Source: Gemmatimonadaceae bacterium
GTDB taxonomy: Bacteria; Latescibacterota; UBA2968; UBA8231
Reading direction: 5' to 3'
DNA: 11,807 bases
NCBI GenBank assembly: GCA_002726335.1
Contig: PBSR01000154.1
Span: 1 to 11,807 of the forward strand
In this document: in pieces, positions 1-6,902 of the stretch
How the letters are laid out: the number at the start of each line of letters is the position of its first letter
How positions within the stretch are numbered: position 1 is the first letter of the stretch
Notes under the pieces: generated by a model
Databases searched by the model: none
What the model was told of the DNA's origin: nothing
Seen by the model: the letters and a program-made list of their open reading frames with translations, nothing else
Translations under genes and position numbers: made by a program

Positions 1-1
1 A

Positions 2-610
2 GCCGGTCTACCGGAACTGGCTCAGGATCTGCGGCGAGAGGCCCTGGCATCTGAACCCCTGGCGATGGCGAAAACGGCGGACAACGCCCATGGGACCAAT
101 CCGACGGCGACCGTAGCATCACAGGCGCTGGCCGTAGCTGCCAGAGGCGACTCCGTCGCCAGCGATCTGCTCGACGACGGTCACTGGCTCGTGCGGGCCG
201 CAGCGGCGGATGCGCTGGCGAATATGGGTGCCACCACGGTGACTGACCGGCTCGTGCACAGCGCCGACGACGAACACTGGTGGGTGCGGCGCAACGCCCT
301 GGAGGCCCTGGCACGGGTGGGCGACCTCACCGGGGCGGCGCTGGAGACAGCGACTCGCGGCATCGACGATGGGGACTACCGCGTGCGCCGCAACGCCGCC
401 CTGGCCGTGCGCTCCGCTGGGCAGGTGACGGATGGTACCGTAGCCGCCCTGGAGCGCATGCTGCGGGACGACAACCGCTACAACCGCTTCTACGCGGCCA
501 ACGCCCTACGCCACCTGGCGCCGGTGGCGTCAGAGGCGGGCACGGCCCTGCTCGACCACCTGTTCACGTCACGCTGGTGCCCGCTGACAAACGCGGAGGA
601 TCGTTACTGA
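2..610 (+). CDS. HEAT-repeat protein, C-terminal part (5' truncated by window edge)
   Basis: The frame is open from the first bases of the window, so the ATG at 65 is probably internal and the gene begins further left. The visible 202 residues hold about four HEAT/PBS-lyase-type helical repeats spaced 31-35 residues apart. Their second helices carry recurring signatures: HWLVRAAAADALA, HWWVRRNALEALA, DYRVRRNAALAVR and YNRFYAANALRHL. Such repeats form a curved solenoid used for protein binding, and no catalytic motif is visible. The protein ends in a distinct tail, SRWCPLTNAEDRY, which does not look like another repeat. From memory, HEAT repeats of this kind are fused behind phytanoyl-CoA dioxygenase-like domains in some uncultured bacteria, so the missing N-terminus could be such a domain; this is a guess. 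It converges on the DUF2442 gene, 23 bp away. Confidence 0.8.
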   Translation, partial: AGLPELAQDLRREALASEPLAMAKTADNAHGTNPTATVASQALAVAARGDSVASDLLDDGHWLVRAAAADALANMGATTVTDRLVHSADDEHWWVRRNALEALARVGDLTGAALETATRGIDDGDYRVRRNAALAVRSAGQVTDGTVAALERMLRDDNRYNRFYAANALRHLAPVASEAGTALLDHLFTSRWCPLTNAEDRY

Positions 611-618
611 AGGTCCGA

Positions 619-630
619 CTCGTCGACGAG
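619..630. other. 12-bp perfect palindrome between convergent genes
   Basis: CTCGTCGACGAG reads identically on both strands. It sits in the 23-bp gap between the stop of the HEAT-repeat gene and the stop of the DUF2442 gene. A second short stem, CTGTC (631-635) with GACAG (643-647) and a 7-nt loop, lies beside it at the 3' end of the DUF2442 gene. Neither is followed by a T-tract, so a classical intrinsic terminator is not supported. A weak bidirectional transcription stop or a protein-binding site is possible, and chance in GC-rich DNA is also possible. Confidence 0.25.
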
Positions 631-633
631 CTG

Positions 634-876
634 TCAGGCAGAGACAGTCGCGCGCGGCATTCCCTCCAGCAGTCCCTTTGCCGACAGATCTTCGTCGACG
701 TCAGGCCAGTGGATGCCTCTCCCACTGGGCGAGATCTCGAAGTTCTGCAGCTGCTCCGGCGTCGCGTCGGCCAGACGCCAGTAGAAGGTGACAGGCACCG
801 CGAGATCCCGCCCGTCCTCGTAGCTGACCTGGATTCGATCTGCATTGACGCGCACAGACTTGATTCTAGGATCCAC
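634..876 (-). CDS. DUF2442 domain protein
   Basis: This encodes an 80-residue protein. Recognisable DUF2442 features in order are an N-terminal beta strand pair (IKSVRVNADRIQVSYEDGR), the hydrophobic VPVTFYWRLADATPEQL segment at about 27-43, and the conserved GIHWPDVDEDLSAKGLL ending at 54-70. I chose GTG at 876 because a GGGAGG ribosome site precedes it by 6 nt and the family normally begins just before this first strand; longer starts upstream add unconserved sequence. The family's molecular function is not established. Members are commonly encoded directly after a DUF4160 gene, and the pair is often suspected to be toxin-antitoxin-like. Here the start overlaps the last 11 bp of a DUF4160 remnant, so this protein appears orphaned from its usual partner. 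Confidence 0.85.
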   Translation of the reverse strand: MDPRIKSVRVNADRIQVSYEDGRDLAVPVTFYWRLADATPEQLQNFEISPSGRGIHWPDVDEDLSAKGLLEGMPRATVSA

Positions 877-976
877 AATGGACCTCCCATTCCTCAACAA
901 ACAGGTCACGGTGATCGTTGATCTTGCGGCGAATCTGGCGTAGTTCACGGGCCGGACGAACAATAAAGCACAACAT
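866..976 (-). pseudogene. DUF4160 C-terminal remnant (5' truncated)
   Basis: A short frame on the minus strand encodes 36 residues that include RPARELRQIRRKINDHRD followed by LFVEEWEVHCGS. This resembles the C-terminal helix pair of DUF4160 proteins (ELR-x-I ... FLEAW). The usual N-terminal half, with its PPHxHV motif, is absent: an in-frame TGA lies two codons before the only ATG (976), no ribosome site precedes that ATG, and no such motif occurs in the other frames nearby. The methyltransferase stop is at 999, so the breakpoint lies within roughly 30 bp. The order, the strand and the 11-bp overlap with DUF2442 match an intact DUF4160-DUF2442 pair, which supports decay of a real gene rather than chance. 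The assignment is from memory of the family and needs a profile search. Confidence 0.6.
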
Positions 977-998
977 GAGTCAGCCACCGAACGTCGGG

Positions 999-1820
999 CT
1001 ATCGGCCGAGCACCGATTTCCACAGGAACCGACGATTGCGCAGCTCGAGGCCTGACTCGACGGCGTGGCGCGCGAAGACTGCGGACAGTTCTCCGTGTAC
1101 TTCTGGCCAGGATTCGACTTCGTCCGGGGACCGGCCGAAGGTGAGGAATCGGTACAGCTCGCGCGGCCCATGGAGCCATTCCGGCACGTCGTAGGTCCAG
1201 CAGCTGTGGATGGCCAGGCCGACTCTGGCCAGGCGGGTTTCGATTCTCGACCGCATGCCGGCGTCAGGGTCCGGATCCGGCGGGGACAGGCGCAGGCTTT
1301 CGGGCAGTTGGCGGTTCCAGCTGTATTCCTCCAGAAGACCGAGCGGGTTCAACTGCAGCAGCACGGCCCCCGGTCGGCAGAACCGAGGCGCGTCCTCGAT
1401 CCAGTTCGTCGGCCCGCGACGGGAGATGACGACGTCGATGGAGGCGGTGAGGGCGGGCACCGTCACCTGCCCGCCGTTGCGGTCGGCGCTCGAGTTGCGG
1501 CAGAGGAGGGTTGTGTTGTCGATGCCATGCTCGGCGACGGCCTGCCGCGCCAGCGTGACGTAGCGATCTACCTGATCGTAGGCCCGCAGCGACCGACACA
1601 GGGGTGCAAAGGAGACTGCGTCGACGCCGTGGCCGCAACCGGCTTCCAGAACATCCAGCTCGGGGGTCAGGTGTTGCCGCACGAGGGTGGAGTACGCCGC
1701 CTCACCTCCGCCATCAGCGGTGGTCGATTCCCACGGGTAGTAGTAGCCCTCCTGCAGCGTGGCCAGACGCTCATACCACGCCGACGTATGTCCCCGCACG
1801 CCGGTCGTCTCGCCGCCCAC
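999..1820 (-). CDS. Class I SAM-dependent methyltransferase
   Basis: This encodes a 273-residue Rossmann-fold methyltransferase. SAM-binding motif I is DVLEAGCGHG at residues 56-65. The likely ribose-binding acidic residue after strand 2 is in AYDQVD (80-85). The motif IV region reads DVVISRRGPTNW (129-140) and is followed by FCRPGAVLLQLNP, the usual strand-5 segment after a PGG-like turn. The SRRGPT segment resembles a group of small uncharacterised bacterial methyltransferases also seen in Bacillus; the substrate is unknown. Translation appears to begin at GTG 1820, only 2 bp after the stop of the YcaQ-like gene, implying one transcript and probably translational coupling. A second GTG at codon 8 is an alternative start. 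The region before motif I carries the WYERL...YYYPW segment typical of this group. Confidence 0.85.
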   Translation of the reverse strand: MGGETTGVRGHTSAWYERLATLQEGYYYPWESTTADGGGEAAYSTLVRQHLTPELDVLEAGCGHGVDAVSFAPLCRSLRAYDQVDRYVTLARQAVAEHGIDNTTLLCRNSSADRNGGQVTVPALTASIDVVISRRGPTNWIEDAPRFCRPGAVLLQLNPLGLLEEYSWNRQLPESLRLSPPDPDPDAGMRSRIETRLARVGLAIHSCWTYDVPEWLHGPRELYRFLTFGRSPDEVESWPEVHGELSAVFARHAVESGLELRNRRFLWKSVLGR

Positions 1821-1822
1821 CC

Positions 1823-3028
1823 TCAGGCCTCAGCGAGGGCGCGGCGCAAGGGCGCCTTGACCTTGCCAGGTCGTACCGTCTCCACCCGCACCTCGTCACA
1901 GCCATTGAATCGGGCGAAGCGCCAGATCGACTCCGCCAATGGTGACAGCAAGCGGTCGACATCACCAACGTCTGGTTCGAGCGTCAGGCGCCGAACGATG
2001 AATACGCCTGCCTTGCGATCCGCTTTCGGATCGAGGCGACCCACGAGACGATCGCCGAACAGCACGGGCAGGCAGAAATACCCGTAGCGGCGCTTCGGCC
2101 CGGGGACGTAACACTCGATGCTGTAATCGAAGTCGAATACCCGTTGCACCCAGCGTCGACGGATCACGAGGTTGTCGAAGGGGGACAGCAGGTGCACCCT
2201 CCGTGTGGCGCGGCCGCGCGCCGTGGCCTGCAGGTCGGTGGGCCGGGCATAGAGAGGATCGCCACCGTCGCCGCGGATCTCGACGGGTTCGATCTGTCCC
2301 TCCTCGAGAAGCTGCTCGACAGCGGCGTGTCTCTCGTCGCTGTTGCGATTCCAGATCCGCATCTGCCAGTCGTCGACCACGCCAAGATTGTCGAGGGTGC
2401 GGTGTACGGCCCATCGGGCCCGCTCGTCAGCGGTTGGTTCCGTTCTATCCAGATCGCCGGGCAGAACACGCTCGGCCAGGTCATAGACCCGCTGGAAGCC
2501 ACGTCTTTCGGAGATCATCAGCTCGCCCGAGTCGAACAATCCCTCCAGTGCCGCCTTGGCCGGCTTCCAGTCCCACCAGGGACCGCGGCGGCCTCTCGTG
2601 TCCTGGAAATCCGCCGCCAGCAGGGCGCCCTCGGATCGGATCCGCTCGCGCACGTGATCGACGACGGCGCGGTTGTCGCGCAGCCAGTCAGCGCCACGGC
2701 CCCCGGTCGCATAGGAGCGCCTCCGGCGGCCATAGTACCGGTAGTCCATCATGGGAACGTAGGAGGCGGCATGGGTCCAGTACTCGAAGACGCGGCGATC
2801 CTGCATCAGCCGTTGCAGATAGGAGGGGCGATAGGAAGGCTGTCGAGTCCACAAGATGTGTTCGTGGGCGCGCTCGATGACGGCGATCGTGTCGATCTGC
2901 ACGTATCCCAGGCGCTCGACGATGGCCCCTGCCCCGTTCACGCCGCGGCCGGGGCGCCAGGTGCCGTCGAGGCCCTGGGCTCGCAGCGCCAGTCGGCGGG
3001 CATGGGCGTTGGTGATCGAGTGTGGCAT
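1823..3028 (-). CDS. YcaQ/AlkX-like DNA glycosylase (winged-helix, HTH_42 family)
   Basis: This encodes a 401-residue protein of the HTH_42/YcaQ family, which excises alkylated bases and unhooks interstrand crosslinks (E. coli YcaQ, Streptomyces AlkZ). The catalytic Q-x-D motif is visible as GYVQIDTI, with Q44 and D46. QxD rather than QxQ places it with the YcaQ/AlkX branch. ERAHEHILWTR follows, as in relatives. Other family segments are FEYWTHAASYVPM, RGPWWDWKPAKAALEGL, the LSPFDNLVIRR block and a C-terminal YGYFCLPVLFGDRLVGRLDPKADR strand pair (split here only by description). Length is normal for the family. I chose ATG 3028 because homologues begin a few residues before the ARRLALRAQG helix; a TTG at 3064 would add 12 residues. 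No clear ribosome site precedes either start. It probably heads an operon with the methyltransferase. Confidence 0.88.
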   Translation of the reverse strand: MPHSITNAHARRLALRAQGLDGTWRPGRGVNGAGAIVERLGYVQIDTIAVIERAHEHILWTRQPSYRPSYLQRLMQDRRVFEYWTHAASYVPMMDYRYYGRRRRSYATGGRGADWLRDNRAVVDHVRERIRSEGALLAADFQDTRGRRGPWWDWKPAKAALEGLFDSGELMISERRGFQRVYDLAERVLPGDLDRTEPTADERARWAVHRTLDNLGVVDDWQMRIWNRNSDERHAAVEQLLEEGQIEPVEIRGDGGDPLYARPTDLQATARGRATRRVHLLSPFDNLVIRRRWVQRVFDFDYSIECYVPGPKRRYGYFCLPVLFGDRLVGRLDPKADRKAGVFIVRRLTLEPDVGDVDRLLSPLAESIWRFARFNGCDEVRVETVRPGKVKAPLRRALAEA

Positions 3029-3139
3029 GGGTATCAAATGGCGCAACTCATAGAACCGCGTCAAGGACCCGAAGCGCTTGACCGGCGGGCAGGCATGTTC
3101 ATTTTGGCGTCAAGGACACATCGCAAGGAAGGCAACTCT
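3029..3139. promoter_or_regulatory. Divergent intergenic region between YcaQ-like and SDR-like genes
   Basis: These 111 bp separate two divergent units, so both promoters should lie here or nearby. The sequence is locally more AT-rich than the surrounding genes around 3094-3140. TTGACC at 3078-3083 could be a -35 box for the rightward unit, but the sequence 17 bp later (ATTTTG) is a poor -10. TTGACG on the minus strand (3064-3059) has no good -10 at 16-18 bp either. I treat the region as a promoter location by position only. Confidence 0.35.
3125..3132 (+). promoter_or_regulatory. Ribosome binding site that fixes a TTG start
   Basis: AAGGAAGG lies 7 nt before TTG at 3140. The Rossmann strand LRIVITGG starts immediately at that codon. 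This strong site favours TTG 3140 over the in-frame ATG at 3095, which has no comparable site and would add 15 unconserved residues. Confidence 0.7.
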
Positions 3140-3868
3140 TTGAGAATCGTTATCACCGGAGGCGGCGGCCTGTTGGCAGGGGCGCTGACCACGCACCTGC
3201 AGTCAGTCGGGCACGAGGTACGATCCGCCGGCCCCGACGAGGCATCCGTCCTCGACATCGATGCGATCGGTCAGCTGTGTGCGGGCGCCGACCGGATCGT
3301 CCATCTCGCCAGGGCTCAACGCGATCCGTCGGCCCCGGTGGCAGAGGAGGACGGTCGCATCCTGGACACGGCGCTGAAGGGTACGTGGAACGTGCTGCAG
3401 GCCGCCCGGGAGGCGGGCGTGCGCCAGGTCGTGCAGATCAGCGATGTGTGCGTCTATTCCGGGTATGATCCCGGTACCATCCTGTCGGAGGACATGGTGG
3501 CCCTGCCGGACACGTCGGCGGAACAGCAGGCCCTGCACCTGGCCGAAGGTGTGGCCCACGAATTTGCCAGTGAGACGCCGGGGTTCGTCCTGACTCTGCG
3601 ACTGGGCCGGCTTGTCGAAGCGGCGTCGCTGGCGGCGTCGGCCCCTTTCGACCCGGACTGGCTCGATGTGGATGACGCTGTGGCCGCCGTCACCCGGGGA
3701 TTCGAGCTGGAGTCCTACGATCATCCGAAGCACTGGGGGCTCTACAATCTCGTGGCTGACACACCGTTCCGTCGCTTCGCCCTGCGTATCAAAGGGGGAT
3801 CCTTTTCGCTGACACCCACCGTCGATTTCCACGACTGGTGGCCGGACGAACAGAAGGGGGCACCATGA
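3140..3868 (+). CDS. Extended-SDR-like NAD(P)-binding protein lacking the Tyr/Lys catalytic pair
   Basis: This encodes a 242-residue protein of the NAD-dependent epimerase/dehydratase (extended SDR) fold. The nucleotide-binding turn reads TGGGGLLAGAL (residues 6-16). The IVHLA strand-4 motif is at 53-57 and a GTWNVLQAA helix at 81-89, both typical of sugar epimerases. The active-site region is degenerate. Where SDRs have a serine pair, the sequence is VQISDVCVYSG (98-108). Where the next gene has YTLGK-TLAE, this one has EQQAL-HLAE, so the catalytic Tyr is replaced by E128 and the Lys by L132. It may therefore be a binding or regulatory subunit, or use other chemistry. The C-terminal half (about 150-242) is short for substrate-binding domains. 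Its last 4 bp overlap the next gene's start (ATGA), implying translational coupling with a genuine SDR. Confidence 0.8.
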   Translation: MRIVITGGGGLLAGALTTHLQSVGHEVRSAGPDEASVLDIDAIGQLCAGADRIVHLARAQRDPSAPVAEEDGRILDTALKGTWNVLQAAREAGVRQVVQISDVCVYSGYDPGTILSEDMVALPDTSAEQQALHLAEGVAHEFASETPGFVLTLRLGRLVEAASLAASAPFDPDWLDVDDAVAAVTRGFELESYDHPKHWGLYNLVADTPFRRFALRIKGGSFSLTPTVDFHDWWPDEQKGAP

Positions 3869-4611
3869 GGGTCATGGTCACGGGTGCCGCCGGGTACATC
3901 GGCAGTGTCGTCGCGCGTGAGTTATCGGCTGCGGGTCACCAGGTCCGCGGTGTCGACTTCCGTCCCATGCCGTCCCTGACAGACACCCGTGTCATCGACC
4001 TGAATGAAGCCGATGCCATCGACGAGGCCGTGGCCGGTGTGGATGCCGTCTGCCACCTGGCCTGGCCCATGGGCAAGTGGAAGGAGGCCGACCTGGGAGA
4101 CATTACCGACCTCGGCGCCGGTGTACGCGGCCTGTACCACATCCTCTCCTCGTGCCTGCGCCACGGCGTCCGTCGGATCGTGTTCCAGAGTACGATCAAC
4201 ATTACCGGGCCCAGCTGGGACAGATGGCGTATCACCGAGGAGGAGACGCCGCGGCCCGGAATCGGGGGTTACACACTCGGCAAGACTCTGGCCGAGGATC
4301 TGTGCCGCAGCTTCGCCCGCTGTCACGATATGATCATTGCGGCGGTCCGCGTGGGCGGCGTGTTCACCTTCGAAGAGGAGGGTCACGGCGGCGGGCCGGA
4401 TACCCACTACCTGCCGTCGAGTTGCGTAGAACGGCGCGACATCGCTCAGGCTCACGAGCTGTGCCTGACGCGGGATCTGCCGAGCCGCTTCGAGATCTTC
4501 CACATCTTCCACGACCGCCCGGGCAGCCGTTTTCCTATCGACAAGGCAAGGCGCATTCTCGGGTACGAACCCAAATACAATTGGGAGGAGCTATGGCGGC
4601 GTCCCGAATGA
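3865..4611 (+). CDS. NAD-dependent epimerase/dehydratase (extended SDR, possibly uronate-dehydrogenase-like)
   Basis: This encodes a 248-residue extended SDR. The GxxGxxG turn is TGAAGYIG (6-13), with an acidic residue, D31, after strand 2 (GVDF) that suggests NAD rather than NADP. The HLAWP motif at 64-68 is the strand-4 segment. The triad is visible as S109 (FQSTINI), Y136 and K140 (YTLGK). Members act on nucleotide sugars or on free hexuronates. The short length, the early active site and the HLAWP and IVFQST segments make a uronate-dehydrogenase-like enzyme plausible, but the substrate cannot be settled. AGGGGGC ends 2-3 nt before a CCATG start, and the ATG overlaps the previous stop by 4 bp. 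The 3' end overlaps the hydrolase gene by 19 bp, so the three genes should be made together. Confidence 0.85.
   Translation: MRVMVTGAAGYIGSVVARELSAAGHQVRGVDFRPMPSLTDTRVIDLNEADAIDEAVAGVDAVCHLAWPMGKWKEADLGDITDLGAGVRGLYHILSSCLRHGVRRIVFQSTINITGPSWDRWRITEEETPRPGIGGYTLGKTLAEDLCRSFARCHDMIIAAVRVGGVFTFEEEGHGGGPDTHYLPSSCVERRDIAQAHELCLTRDLPSRFEIFHIFHDRPGSRFPIDKARRILGYEPKYNWEELWRRPE
4583..4590 (+). promoter_or_regulatory. Ribosome binding site inside the SDR gene for the hydrolase
   Basis: GGGAGGAG lies within the last codons of the SDR gene, with its GGAGG core 4 nt before ATG 4593. The next in-frame ATG (4608) is about 19 nt from it, too far, so 4593 is preferred. The arrangement implies coupled translation. 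Confidence 0.6.
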
Positions 4612-5678
4612 CCGACGGATCGCGGCATCCGGCGGACGTTGCCGAGTTCCTCGATCGGCTCTACAGCGAAGAGGGTTGCCAGTGGGCCTGTCGTGTCACG
4701 TCACCATCAGCGTTTCGGGCGTGGCAGACGGGCGCCCGGGAGGCGTTCCGTGACCTGCTGGGGTTGACCCGGATCGAGGCCCAGGCCGGGCGCGGCCGAC
4801 CGATGGTTGAGTGGGCGCCGGACACCGAGGACCTCGGCGACTGTACAAGGCAACAGGGCAGGATCGACACCGAACCGTCGGTGCGTACATCGTTCTGGTG
4901 TCTGAGACCGAAGGGCGAGGGTCCCTTCCCGCTGGCGATTACGCCCCACGGACATGAGAACGGCGACATCTACGCCGGCATCTGCACCGATGAGAAAGAT
5001 CGTCGCCGGATGCAGGACGAGAACCGTGACGTGGCCGTGGAAGCCGCGCGCCGCGGGTTTCTCGCCATCGCCCCGGCGACACGGGGGATCGGCGGCAATC
5101 CCCGTGCGTACCGCATTGCTGACATCGGCGAGCGCCACGGCGGCAGGGACTGCGTCTGTCACAACTGGCAGGTCGCCGTCGTCGGTCGCAGCGCCCTGGG
5201 TGAACGCGTGTGGGACCTGATGCGGATCCTCGACTGGGCGCTGGCGTTGCCGGAAGTGTCAGGGCCGGCGCTGATGCTGGGCAATTCCGGCGGTGGCATG
5301 GCCACGGCCCACGCGGCCGCCTGTGATGAACGCATTGACATGGCCGTACCGTGCTGCGCTTTCAACAACTACATGAGTCCCGCCGGAACGCTGCGGCACT
5401 GCCCCTGCAACGCCGTGCCAGGACTGTTGTCCTTCGGCGAATTTTGGGATGTCGCCGGACTGACGGCGCCGCGACCGCTGTTGACGGTGAATGGCCGCCA
5501 CGATGGCCTGCATCCCACGGATGAAGTGGACGCTGCCGTGTCACGACTGACAGCCATATATGACGCGGCCGGAGCGACGGGCCGATATCAGCACAGCTAC
5601 GGAGAAGCCGGCCACAGATTCTACGCCGACATCATGTGGCCGTGGGTCGAGACGCGGGTGGCCGAGTTATCAGCGTAG
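4593..5678 (+). CDS. Alpha/beta hydrolase, acetyl-esterase/dienelactone-hydrolase-like
   Basis: This encodes a 361-residue single-domain alpha/beta hydrolase without an evident signal peptide, so probably cytoplasmic. The catalytic triad can be placed: S232 in the nucleophile elbow MLGNSGGGMA, D304 in VNGRHDGLHP, and H341 in YGEAGHRFY. The oxyanion-region motif ITPHGHENGD is at 116-124, and FLAIAPATRGIG at 156-167 is a typical strand-helix pair. The RHCPCNAVPGLL segment (268-279) is shared with a bacterial esterase-like group resembling the Abhydrolase_7/acetyl xylan esterase relatives common in polysaccharide-degrading bacteria. The likely reaction is cleavage of an ester on a sugar or sugar acid; the substrate is not determinable. 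It overlaps the preceding SDR gene by 19 bp and ends 4 bp from the convergent oxidoreductase gene, leaving no room for a conventional terminator. Confidence 0.85.
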   Translation: MAASRMTDGSRHPADVAEFLDRLYSEEGCQWACRVTSPSAFRAWQTGAREAFRDLLGLTRIEAQAGRGRPMVEWAPDTEDLGDCTRQQGRIDTEPSVRTSFWCLRPKGEGPFPLAITPHGHENGDIYAGICTDEKDRRRMQDENRDVAVEAARRGFLAIAPATRGIGGNPRAYRIADIGERHGGRDCVCHNWQVAVVGRSALGERVWDLMRILDWALALPEVSGPALMLGNSGGGMATAHAAACDERIDMAVPCCAFNNYMSPAGTLRHCPCNAVPGLLSFGEFWDVAGLTAPRPLLTVNGRHDGLHPTDEVDAAVSRLTAIYDAAGATGRYQHSYGEAGHRFYADIMWPWVETRVAELSA

Positions 5679-5682
5679 CGAC

Positions 5683-6825
5683 TCAGGCGTAGTGTGGAAG
5701 ACTCGCCGCGGCTTCAGCGAAACCGGCGTCGAAGGCGAGCAGGTCGTCGGCGTCGCTGACCGATAGCGGCCTGTCGTCGTGGCAACTGCGCCACAGCAGG
5801 CCCGACAGGCCGTATGTGAGGTGGGCGAAGGTCGGGTTCGGGTAGCAGGTGGAGGACATCAGCGTTGTCGGCGGAACGGTCTGCAGCCAGCGATCGAAGG
5901 TTCGCAGCACGCCCTCGTAGGAGCTACCCAGAGGATCCAGGTCGCTGTCCTGTCCGGCCTCCAATCCGTCCAGCCGTAGAACCTTGGCACCCTCGAGATA
6001 GTCCATGGACATCTCGAAGGGGCGCCCGTCGGCACGCCCACGTACGAGTCGCGTCTTGGCCCACGGTGCGCCTGAGGTGAAGTCGGTACAACCCCGCACG
6101 GTCGTTCCGCCGATCTGCATCTCAAAGTCGGTCCTGCCGTCGACGACGTAGAGGTAGTCTTCCGGGTTCGGCGGGGAGTAGGGGCGGGCCCGCGCCGACA
6201 ACTGCAGGCCGTCTGCCAGTACTGCTTCGGCGCTGCCCTGCAGCTGCCCGAGGACGAAGAGGACCCAGGCCATGCAGTGCACGGACTCCTGATACTGGAT
6301 GTGGACCATGAGCTTGCGGTTGCGCGGGTTCGTGGGATCCTCACGGTCCTTCGACCGCTGGATGACGATCTCGTCGATATCGATGCGCCGATAGCGCCGC
6401 AAGGTCTCGATGACACGTGTGGTGAGGGGGTCGAAGAGCTCCGGGAAGTCGAACAGCAGCAGGGCTCTCGTGCCGGCAAGAGCGTCGATCAGCTCGAGAC
6501 AGTCCTGCGGGCGTTCGGGGGCCGCCATGGGTTTTTCGTTGAGGATCGACAGGCGCTGGTCCCGGGTGCGCCGCAGGAGCTGGCTCAGGGCCGGTCGCCG
6601 ATGTTCGGGGTGCAGGGCGAGGTGGAACAGATCCACCGGTTGCCGGAAGAAGCTGTCATCCGTGAAGCGGGTCAGGCGACCGAGAGGTACATCTTCGGGG
6701 GCCGGCCCCGGGTCGAGGACGGATACGTCCAGCCCGAGATCGAGGCCGGCGTCGACGAACTTGCGTCCGATGTAGCCCCAGGCGCCGGCGATGGCGAGAG
6801 AGCGGATCCCGCTGTGGTTCTCCAT
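5683..6825 (-). CDS. Gfo/Idh/MocA-type NAD(P)-dependent oxidoreductase
   Basis: This encodes a 380-residue protein. The N-terminal Rossmann turn is IAGAWGYIG (12-20), and strand 2 ends in SVLDPG. The family hallmark EKP appears as NEKPMAAP (96-103), where the lysine (K98) normally contacts both cofactor and substrate. A later H183 (SVHCMAW) sits where the family's conserved active-site histidine is found. The C-terminal alpha/beta region (about 125-350) is the usual sheet that builds the active site and oligomer. Members oxidise or reduce sugars, inositols and related polyols. I chose ATG 6825; upstream codons are open but encode an unconserved, Pro/Arg-rich stretch that would overlap the divergent gene. 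It is divergent from the TIM-barrel protein gene with 77 bp between starts and convergent with the hydrolase gene, consistent with a shared sugar-related role. Confidence 0.85.
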   Translation of the reverse strand: MENHSGIRSLAIAGAWGYIGRKFVDAGLDLGLDVSVLDPGPAPEDVPLGRLTRFTDDSFFRQPVDLFHLALHPEHRRPALSQLLRRTRDQRLSILNEKPMAAPERPQDCLELIDALAGTRALLLFDFPELFDPLTTRVIETLRRYRRIDIDEIVIQRSKDREDPTNPRNRKLMVHIQYQESVHCMAWVLFVLGQLQGSAEAVLADGLQLSARARPYSPPNPEDYLYVVDGRTDFEMQIGGTTVRGCTDFTSGAPWAKTRLVRGRADGRPFEMSMDYLEGAKVLRLDGLEAGQDSDLDPLGSSYEGVLRTFDRWLQTVPPTTLMSSTCYPNPTFAHLTYGLSGLLWRSCHDDRPLSVSDADDLLAFDAGFAEAAASLPHYA

Positions 6826-6902
6826 GTCCCACAACTTCCGACGGCGACGGAGTGTTGGCAACGGCGGTTGTCGGGCGGGGGCCGGTGGTTCAGATTCCGG
6901 GC
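6826..6902. promoter_or_regulatory. Short divergent intergenic region
   Basis: These 77 bp separate the starts of the oxidoreductase (-) and the TIM-barrel protein (+), so both should be driven from here. I see no convincing -35/-10 pair. A small stem CAAC-GGCG-GTTG (6859-6870) is the only local symmetry. Neither flanking ATG has a strong ribosome site. Confidence 0.3.

Noticed and set aside
1065..2087. 340-codon plus-strand frame over the methyltransferase and YcaQ-like genes
   Set aside because: It crosses two real minus-strand genes and its translation shows no domain.
2144..3139. Long plus-strand frame running through the YcaQ-like gene into the first SDR-like gene
   Set aside because: It is antisense to a well-recognised YcaQ-family protein, has no family features before 3140, and the Rossmann start with its ribosome site lies at 3140.
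3203..3832. 209-codon minus-strand frame opposite the first SDR-like gene
   Set aside because: Antisense to a clear Rossmann-fold protein in an operon; no ribosome site or motif.
5679..5682. Possible bidirectional terminator between the hydrolase and oxidoreductase genes
   Set aside because: The convergent stops are only 4 bp apart and no hairpin with a T-tract is visible on either side.
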